This document shows positions 57,274 to 64,000 of a stretch of DNA of 64,000 nucleotides, piece after piece; the first letter of the stretch is position 1, and the number at the start of each line of letters is the position of its first letter. The position numbers and the translations under genes were made by a program. This DNA is from Dichetophora obliterata (Eukaryota > Arthropoda > Insecta > Diptera > Sciomyzidae): NCBI GenBank assembly GCA_963920525.1, contig OY986436.1:14955467-15019466 (forward strand). Direction: 5' to 3'. The notes below the pieces were generated by a model. The model made no database searches and was not told the origin of the DNA. It saw nothing but the letters and a program-made list of their open reading frames with translations.

Positions 57274-58191
57274 ATGGGTTCTACTAATAATGAATTCCAA
57301 AAAATTCTGATCGGCGTTCTGTGCAGGCAACACTCTGGACTGAACATTGTCCACTTTAATGCGAGAAGCCTTAACGATGTTAAGCTTGATATTGTTCGAC
57401 ATTGCTTCGAAAATTCAGTCGTTGATATCATCTGTGTCTCAGAAACCTGGTTTCATAAAGACATTAATAATATCTGCTTAAATATTAATAAATATAAGCT
57501 TTATCGAAATGATCGCAAAGATAAGAAGGGCGGGGGTGTTGCAATTTACTGTAAAAATAATTTAAATGTTAATGTCTTAGGAATGTCGAGTGGTTCTGAG
57601 GTAGAATTTCTCAACATTGAAATTCGTGTTAATTGTGTTGGGGTTTTTGTGTCGTGTGTATATAATCCTTGTCGTAACTGTAGTTTGGATCAATTGTTTT
57701 CTACGTTGTCAAATTGTGCAATTGGCTACGACTATTATGTAATGTGTGGTGATTTCAATATTAACATTTTATGTAAAGACAATTTTGTTGGCCGCTTCTT
57801 TGATAGACTTACTGAAGTTGGGCTTCAAACGGTTAACACTACGCGATATGCAAGTAATGCTTCTCCGAGCTTATTAGATATTTTTGTTGTCTCAGATATA
57901 TCTTCTGTTCTGCTTTTTGACCAATTGTCCTTTATTTCTGACCATGACCTTATTTTTTGTTCTTTAAATGTAGATATGTTACCAAATGTCGTTGAAAAAA
58001 CAATCTCTTTTAGAGATTATAAATATGTTGGGTATGTCTCTTTGTGTAGTGACTTGTGTACTACAAATTGGTCTGAATGCTGGTCGTTTAGCTCAGTTGA
58101 TGAGAAGATTAGGCATTTTATGAATAGAATCAGTGAACTTTATGACTTGCATGTTCCATTAATCACTCGCCGAGTAAAAAATACAATCTGA
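57274..58191 (+). pseudogene. AP-endonuclease domain of the CR1-like element
   Basis: The 305-codon frame keeps the APE-type motifs in order: LNIVHFNARSL (Asn), ICVSETWF (Glu), VSCVYNP, YVMCGDFNIN (Asp) and FISDHDLIFC (Asp-His). A TGA (58189-58191) just before PWFTNDVRLALKK stops the frame, and the coding sequence continues in the same frame to about 58395. It is part of ORF2 of a non-LTR retrotransposon, nicking target DNA to prime reverse transcription. Start chosen at the first Met before the domain; the natural start is unclear. Confidence 0.85.
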
Positions 58192-58385
58192 CCCTGGTTT
58201 ACAAATGATGTAAGATTAGCCCTTAAAAAACGAAATAAAGATTATAACCGCTGGAAAAGAAATCCAACAACATCAAATTGGGAACAGCACAAAAGATCAA
58301 GAAACGTAGCCAACTCTACAGTTAAATCATCAAAACGTATGTTTTTTATGTCTAAGTTAAGTTCAGCACAACCATCCAAAAAGTT

Positions 58386-59600
58386 ATGGAACAATTTAAA
58401 ACAAGCACCGATGATTGTCAGATCGATCCTAATATTCTTAACGAATACTTTGTTGCAAGCTCTACGTCTTCTGGTAATGTGATCGACTATAACACAAGAA
58501 CATTAACATCTGAATATTCACCTAATTTTGAGTTTGTTGCTGTAGATGAGTGTGATGTACCTCGGTGTGTAAACAAAATTAAATCCAATGCAGTGGGTGA
58601 TGATGGAATATCCATTAAATTTATTAAACTTATTTTACCATTTATCCTCAGCCCACTTACTCACATATTTAATCACTGCTTCACAAGTTTGTGCTTCCCT
58701 GATGTTTGGAAATCAGCAACAATCATTCCCATAGCGAAAAAAACCAATGCGTGTGATCCGTCCGATTATCGTCCTGTAAGTCTGTTGTCATCGTTATCAA
58801 AAGTTTTTGAGTCTCTTATATCCGTGCAAATCTCAGAACACATTCGAAGATTTGACCTTTTATCCCCACTTCAGTCTGGATTTCGTCCAGGGCACAGCTG
58901 CTCTACAGCTATTATAAAGATTTTAGACGACATCAGAGTGTCATTTGATCTAGGCAACATAAACTTGCTCTGTCTCTTAGATTTTTCGAAAGCATTTGAT
59001 TCCGTTGATCATACAATATTGTGCCAAAAATTATATGTAAGCTTTGGGTTTTCTAGCACGGCGGTCCGTCTGTTATATAGTTACCTGGTGGGAAGGTCTC
59101 AAAGAGTTAGGGTGGGAGATAGTCTGTCCGCTTTCTGTTACTTATCTTGTGGGGCTTTCTGTTACTTATCTTCCTCAAGGCTCAGTACTTGGTCCGTTGT
59201 TATTTTCAATGTTTATAAATGATATCTTCAGCAAATGCCGTCATGTAACCATGCATGCATATGCTGATGATCTTCAATTGTACTTGGCCAGTATTATTGG
59301 TCTTGTTGAAAATTTATGTCTCAGGATGAACGAGGATTTGAGCAAAATAACTAAATGGGCTAGAGCAAATAAGCTTAACCTAAATCCACCGAAGTCATTT
59401 GTTTTACCGATCTTTAAATCTAGTTACTCTTTGTCTGATATACCAACGATTTATCTTAATGGTGTAGGGCTAAGATTTGTTGATAAAGTTAAAAATCTTG
59501 GATACCACATTAACTCCTCACTTTCTTGTGAGGATCACATTAATTCGGTTGTTTCTAAGATTTATTATGCCCTTCGGAACAATAGAGTTCAGCTACTACA
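58386..59600 (+). pseudogene. Reverse transcriptase of CR1-like copy C, first part
   Basis: Follows the endonuclease with a frameshift near 58395. Motifs are VGDDGISIKFIKLILPF, PSDYRPVSLLSSLSKVFESL, PLQSGFRPGHSCSTA and LLDFSKAFDSVDHTIL. A local duplication (CTTTCTGTTACTTATCTT at 59131 and again at 59155) changes frame. The frame 59044-59658 then gives [20 protein letters not shown] and [12 protein letters not shown] (catalytic YADD). Downstream [15 protein letters not shown] is the thumb. The interruption by element D is at about 59593. Confidence 0.85.
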
Positions 59601-59669
59601 GCTTTTTCGCACTTTCTCCGCATTAGATCATCTTAAGAACCAGCCCAAATATCATTAAAACATCTCAAT

Positions 59670-59992
59670 AAGGCCATTCACAGTTCGAATACGCTGGTCT
59701 GCCATTTGTTGGATCTGCTATTTGTTCGCCAATTTACGAAAACGTATTTTGCTTCGTTGTTGTTTTGCATACAAATGCAAATACGCAGGCACGCGTAAAT
59801 AAAAGCAGCCCTTGGACGTGCTCTTTGTACCTCGTATTTTTATGCTCTGTCTACAGCCGCATAATCACATACATCACAAGGTTGAACAATCTTTTTATAC
59901 GACAGTCACATGGCGAGGTGCTCACAGTTTGAACAATAACAAATGCTATAAATATGATTTGTTAAAAGTACGCTCAAACCGTGAATAGCCTT
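59670..59992. mobile_element. MITE, 323 bp, in the 3' UTR of element D
   Basis: The ends AAGGCCATTCACAGTTCGAA and AAGGCTATTCACGGTTTGAG (right, read inward) are 16 of 20 identical. AAT flanks both sides (59667-59669, 59993-59995), a 3-bp TSD. Non-coding. Confidence 0.75.
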
Positions 59993-60115
59993 AATGATAC
60001 TGATAAGAGTGGTCCAAAACAATCCAAAGTGAGAAAAATTTACCCACCATAATATGGGTTGGGCTCAAGGACAACACAAGACATAACAACTAACCATGCG
60101 TTTACATAGATCTAA

Positions 60116-61699
60116 TCATACATTAGTTTTCAATCTACTTTTGAGTTGACCTTTCGATAAGTTAACATCAAAAAAGCTACAGTTGTTAACAAAGGTACTC
60201 ATGCGATGTAAAGGAGCAGTAGCCATATAATTTGTTCTACTAAAAGGTAAGTAAATTAAATTGTTAGCATTTCTACTGCTTCTACGGTTAGTGTTAAAAT
60301 TTATAAGAGTTAGGAGTTCTGGTGAATCGAATACACCAGTTATGAGTTGGTGTAAATAGACGATATCTGCAGACTTCCTTCTCTCGTTCAAAGATTGCAT
60401 TTTTAATAGTTTTAAACGATCCTCATAAGGAGGAAGGTTTAAAGTGTCAGTTGCACTTAAGCCCCTTAGAGCAAACCGAACAAAACGTTTTTGGATTCTC
60501 TCTATACGTTCAACATGTACATTGTAACTTGGGGACCAAACTTGACTTGCATACTCTAAGTGAGGTCGCACAATTGCATAATACAGTGTTGTAGTTGTGA
60601 TCATACTATTAAATTCTTTTGCCCAGCGTTTCATAAACCCGAGCATAGAAGATGCTTTTTTACAAATATAATCAATATGAACGTTAAACGATAGCTTAGA
60701 ATCCATGCATACACCCAGATCTTTGACAGCATCTACACGACTTAATGCAGTATCTTTTATCTTGTACTCAAAAATTAAATTATTCCTTTTTCGCGAGAAG
60801 GTCATAGTTTGGCATTTATCTGGATTTAGAAACATATTGTTTTTAGAACACCAAATTTCAAAGGATTTCAAATCAGACTGGAGCAGATCTGAATTGTCTT
60901 TAGCATCTATTGTTCTGTATATTTTCATGTCATCTGCATAGATAAGTAGATGAGAGTGTTTGATGATGTGGGTTACATCATTAATGGCTAAAATAAACAG
61001 AAGTGGACCAAGGTGGCTACCTTGAGGAACACCTGATTCAGCAATAAATTCAGCTGACAATACGCCTCGAAATCGTATTTGATAAGATCGCTCTGTCAGA
61101 TACGATTGAATCCAGCTTACAAAAAATTGTGGAAAACCCATTAACTTAAGTTTAAATAGAATTAAGTTGTGGGGCAGTTTATCAAATGCTTTACTAAAAT
61201 CAGTGTAAATACAGTCGACCTGGTTACCTGAATAAAATGAATTTAAGCAAAACGTTGTAAAATCGAGGAGATTAGACACAGTGGATCTGCCAGTAACAAA
61301 TCCATGCTGACGAGTTGTCATGACCTTCCCACAGTGAATTTTCACACGATCATACACGAGGCGCTCAAAAAGTTTTGGAATCGACGAGAGTTTCGCGATA
61401 GGCCTGTAGTTGTTTATATCGTTCTTACAACCTTTTTTATAGATAGGACCTATAAAAGATTTTTTCCAAAAAAGTGGAAAAATACTTTCGCTAATTGATT
61501 TATTGAATAACATGGACAGTGGTTGACTTAGAACGGAACCACATCGTGTTAACACTGCGGCAGGAATTCCGTCAGGTCCAGCATTAAAATCCTCATCGAT
61601 CAATCCAATATACTTTAAAATATCCTCTGAAGTAAAGGATATAGAATCCAACGAAACCCTGGGTGTAGAGTTCATATATTGAACATAACCTGAAGTGGA
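60116..61699 (-). CDS. Reverse transcriptase of element D, intact to the stop
   Basis: About 527 uninterrupted codons. Numbering from the Met codons at 61708, the motifs are FNAGPDGIPAAVL (41-53), NNYRPIAKLSSIPKLFERL (99-117), RQHGFVTGRSTVSNL (133-147), DFSKAFDKLPH (170-180), SGVPQGSHLGPLLF (225-238) and the catalytic YADDMK (257-262). DLGVCMDSKLSFNVH is the thumb, followed by VRPHLEYASQVWSPS. These fit a Jockey/CR1-type RT. The apparent start Met codons lie in flanking sequence of the host element, so the true N-terminus with endonuclease is lost. Integrity implies a recent insertion. Confidence 0.9.
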   Translation of the reverse strand, partial: STSGYVQYMNSTPRVSLDSISFTSEDILKYIGLIDEDFNAGPDGIPAAVLTRCGSVLSQPLSMLFNKSISESIFPLFWKKSFIGPIYKKGCKNDINNYRPIAKLSSIPKLFERLVYDRVKIHCGKVMTTRQHGFVTGRSTVSNLLDFTTFCLNSFYSGNQVDCIYTDFSKAFDKLPHNLILFKLKLMGFPQFFVSWIQSYLTERSYQIRFRGVLSAEFIAESGVPQGSHLGPLLFILAINDVTHIIKHSHLLIYADDMKIYRTIDAKDNSDLLQSDLKSFEIWCSKNNMFLNPDKCQTMTFSRKRNNLIFEYKIKDTALSRVDAVKDLGVCMDSKLSFNVHIDYICKKASSMLGFMKRWAKEFNSMITTTTLYYAIVRPHLEYASQVWSPSYNVHVERIERIQKRFVRFALRGLSATDTLNLPPYEDRLKLLKMQSLNERRKSADIVYLHQLITGVFDSPELLTLINFNTNRRSSRNANNLIYLPFSRTNYMATAPLHRMSTFVNNCSFFDVNLSKGQLKSRLKTNV

Positions 61700-61703
61700 C
61701 AGC

Positions 61704-62496
61704 ATCATTTGTACCCGTCGACACTAGGAGAAATTTGGTACTCCAGCTTATAATGCCATTCATTACGTACTCAGATGTTGTGTATAGTAAACTTGATTCG
61801 AGGTCCAAACTAAAGTTACAACAAGCTTTTAATAACGCTGTCAGATATGTTTATGGCCTCAGAAAGTTTGACCGCGTTAGTCATTTGAGCAATCAAATAC
61901 TTGATTGCAAAATGTTCAATTATCTGGATGCCAGCCAGGAACTGCATATTTTTGCATAATTTGATTTACACAAAAACACCTAAATATTTATTTGATAAGT
62001 TACAATTTTGCAGATTGAATAGAAACATGAACCTTATTATACCGAGATACAATTTTTTAAACTCAAACAGACTTTTCTTTGTAAACGCTATCAGAATTTG
62101 GAACTCCTTCCTCTAAGAATTAAAATTATTCAAAACAAACGCAACTTTAAGCATGAAATTTTCAAATACTTTTCTTAATACTATCTTCTATCTAAACTTA
62201 CTATTTCTTCATCTAATAGAATAAAAATAATTTAAGTTTTTTTTTTCTTTTTTATCTAATAATCTAATGATGTTTTTTTGTTCATTCATGAATTGTTGTT
62301 ATTTATGACTAGCTGTTGCTATAATATTTATTATTATATATTATTTTAGTTAAATCACTAAATGTTAGTTTTAAGTTATATTTATTTTTCTGTTTTTTAT
62401 AACTAGTTGTTATTCTAAACTGCTTAATGCATTCAAAAGACTCTGTCTTATATGTAAACATTACTATTTCTAAATAAATAAATAAACAATAAAAAA
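61704..62496 (+). pseudogene. 3' part of the CR1-like copy C RT and tail
   Basis: FVPVDTRRNLVLQLIMPF continues to ITYSDVVYSKLDSRSKLKLQ and LQQAFNNAVRYVYGLRKFD. A frameshift near 61940 leads to the C-terminal LYTKTPKYLF-type region (IYTKTPKYLFDKLQFCRLN). The 3' UTR is AT-rich and ends in AAATAAATAAATAAACAATA just before the GTAAG target duplicate. Confidence 0.8.
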
Positions 62497-64000
62497 GTAA
62501 GCCAGTTTTTGACAGCAGCACGGAAAATGAATTAGTGAACTGTGCTCTTGAGATGGAGGCTCGATTTTGGGGACTTAATAGAAGTGATATCCGTTCCATT
62601 GCATTTCAAATCGCAAAACAAAACAATACTCCAAATAAATTTTCCACTTTAAAATGTTGCGCTGGCAAGGACTGGCTTAAAGGGTTCTTGAAACGTCATA
62701 AGTAAAAATTGAGTGTTCGGACACCAACTGGCACTTCTTTTGATAGAGCCAGAGCTTTCACTCGAGAAAATGTAGATATGTTTTTTAAGATCCTTGGAAA
62801 TGAATACGAACAGCACAATTTTCCATCAACTGCTATATGGAATGTTGATAAAACTGGACTTTCTGTTGTTCCAAATAAAAATCCGAAAATTTTGGCAAGC
62901 AAAGGGAAACGCCAAATTGGAGCAATGACACCTGCTGAACAAAGCTCATTAGTCACTGTTATCAGTTGCATGAGCGCTGGGGGATCTTTCGTTCCGCCTT
63001 TTTTTATATTTCCACGAAAAAATCTCAATGCTCAATTAATGAAGAATGCTCCTCCTGGTTCAGACTGGCATGCCACATTTCGGGATGGCTCAAGTTGATT
63101 CTTTCACGAAATGGTTTAGACATTTCTTAAAATTTACAAAGCCAAGTAAAAAGGACCTATCTTTCCATACGAGGAATAAAGACGTTTTAAACCTTGCTCG
63201 TCAAAATGGTGTGGTAATTGTATCACTTCCTACACACTCGACTCACAAGTTGCAGCCCTTTTTATTTATGGGAAAAAACATTTATGGGTCCCCTTAAAAC
63301 TTACTACAGCGATGAAATCAGAAGATATACACGTGAAAAAGGCACAAAAATTACTCAGTTTGATATTGCAGTACTTTTTGGCAGAGCTTATCTAAAGGTT
63401 CAGTCGGGACAGGTCGTTGTCAACGGATTAAAATGCATGGAAATATATTCCTTTAACAATAATATTTTTTTCGGAAAGCGACTTTATTGCTGGAGAAATT
63501 CAAGAACTAGTTGAAGAATCTTGTGGTCAAAATCCATCAGAAAACGAAAATTTGGATCTTCTTTCTACTAATTCCACGGCTGACATACTTTTAATTGAAG
63601 AACTAGTTCAAGAATCTTCTGGTAGAAATCTATCGGCAGGTTATACAGTATGCGCAGTGGCGGAAAACGCAAATTCGGGCTTACTTTCTTCTAATTCTAC
63701 AGCTGACCCACTTTTAATAGCTGATCCAGTTTTGCCAACTGCCGCGTCTACTAGTAAACGAATAAGTCCCTGGAAAATATCTCTTCCACCTAGAATAAGG
63801 TGCCTTTTACCGAGCAATCGAGGAAGAAAGTCGAGACCAACTGTTCTTACAAAATCTCCGAATAAAAACGATCTAGAGAAGAGTATTGAAGCTATTCACG
63901 TTCGAAAAATAAAAACAGAGAAGGGAATACGCAAGCAGACTAAGACTAATCAAGAAGTAAAAAAAGTGAAGCATCGCTCTAAAAACAAAAGTTCCTCTAG

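Larger units (their letters stand above)
59594..61699 (-). mobile_element. Non-LTR retroelement D, reversed, inserted in copy C
   Basis: CAGC is duplicated at the junctions (59590-59593, 61700-61703), and the host frame rejoins as ...SASFVPVD.... The element is 5'-truncated and lacks an obvious poly-A tail. A 323-bp MITE (59670-59992) sits in its 3' untranslated region. Confidence 0.75.
56923..62496 (+). mobile_element. CR1-like non-LTR retroelement (copy C) with nested insertions
   Basis: Inserted in the pogo-like gene with a 5-bp or longer duplication GTAAG (56918-56922, 62497-62501). It encodes an endonuclease (57274-58191) and RT (58386-59600). It is then split by the reversed element D (59594-61699) and resumes at about 61704 as FVPVDTRRNLVLQLIMPF. 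The 3' end is an AAATAAATAAATAAAC-type tail. Same family as copy A. Confidence 0.85.
56227..64000 (+). mobile_element. pogo/Jerky-like transposon, split by a retroelement, right end outside window
   Basis: The left end is probably after TATATA at 56226 (GAGTAAGTTCGGGTATTGTG). Coding starts at 56698 with an N-terminal psq-type helix-turn-helix, is broken at 56922 by the CR1-like insertion, and resumes at 62502. GTAAG is duplicated at the junctions, and the protein reads across as LGRK-PVFDSSTENEL. The right terminus lies beyond 64000. Confidence 0.78.
56698..64000 (+). pseudogene. pogo/Jerky-like DDE transposase, split and disrupted
   Basis: The 5' part, 56698-56922, has an HTH-psq domain (KWNQLSMKQAIRAVRSGDMG ... 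FNVPHTALYRLARS). The 3' part, 62502-64000, reads TENELVNCALEMEARFWGLN, KDWLKGFLKRH, then a TAA at 62703. It continues as SVRTPTGTSFDRARAFT, IWNVDKTGLSV (first catalytic Asp) and KFTKPSKKDL. The second-Asp block (normally DNHxSH) is deleted: the sequence goes from DLSFHT to RNKDVLNLARQNGVV. Frameshifts follow near 63090 and 63265. MGPLKTYYSDEIRRYTRE (about 63280) is then followed by a lysine-rich C-terminal frame still open at the window end (about 63469-64000). Inactive. Confidence 0.82.

Noticed and set aside
1..64000. LTR retrotransposons, CRISPR arrays, riboswitches, operons
   Set aside because: No long direct repeats with integrase/protease frames and no prokaryotic signals were seen.

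Overview
This is eukaryotic, AT-rich, intron-dominated DNA from a fly. The two host exons are recognisably Dpr-interacting-protein (DIP) immunoglobulin exons close to the Drosophila eta/theta type. The dense load of mariner, piggyBac, hAT, Transib-like, CR1/Jockey-like and SINE copies fits a large-genome higher dipteran such as a tephritid. That placement is inference. No prokaryotic features, LTR retroelements, CRISPR arrays or complete non-mobile genes were seen.

The host layer is one gene on the minus strand. Exon 53529-53635 (first half of Ig domain 1) and exon 1643-1859 (second half) have clean GT-AG boundaries and compatible phase. They are separated by a single 51,669-bp intron (1860-53528), so nearly everything else in the window lies in introns of this gene. 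At least 10.4 kb of upstream intron (53636-64000) and 1.6 kb of downstream intron (1-1642) are also present.

Region by region: 1-1480 is a ~165-bp satellite with an alternating 171/159-bp dimer order. 2224-5033 is a hAT-like element holding a nested hAT MITE. 7419-7851 is a MITE and 8131-8650 an unidentified three-exon minus-strand coding remnant. 11.9-16.9 kb holds a broken DDE-type transposase gene followed by a spliced DUF4806-like gene. 18.0-19.1 kb is a cluster of MITEs including two 140-bp hairpin elements. 20133-20808, 22090-24464 and 26089-28461 are three piggyBac-type elements. 29299-30426 is a fold-back element with 9-bp target duplications and about thirty GGGCGATT motifs. 31.7-33.5 kb is a decayed Transib/RAG1-like transposase. 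37.2-38.1 kb has microsatellites.

38.9-44.8 kb is a CR1-like retroelement split by a CAC-ended DNA transposon (39688-42038) and a mariner (42859-44096). 44913-48752 is a transposon with ~430-bp inverted repeats, itself hit by a MITE. 54424-54768 is a tRNA-derived SINE. 56.2-64.0 kb is a four-level nest: a pogo/Jerky-like element split by a CR1-like retroelement, split by a reversed non-LTR element, carrying a MITE.

Most coding regions are disrupted, so the transposons look like fossils. The intact parts are the two DIP exons and the 3' two-thirds of the reversed non-LTR reverse transcriptase. Insertion boundaries were read from target-site duplications and, in several cases, from how an interrupted reading frame rejoins.
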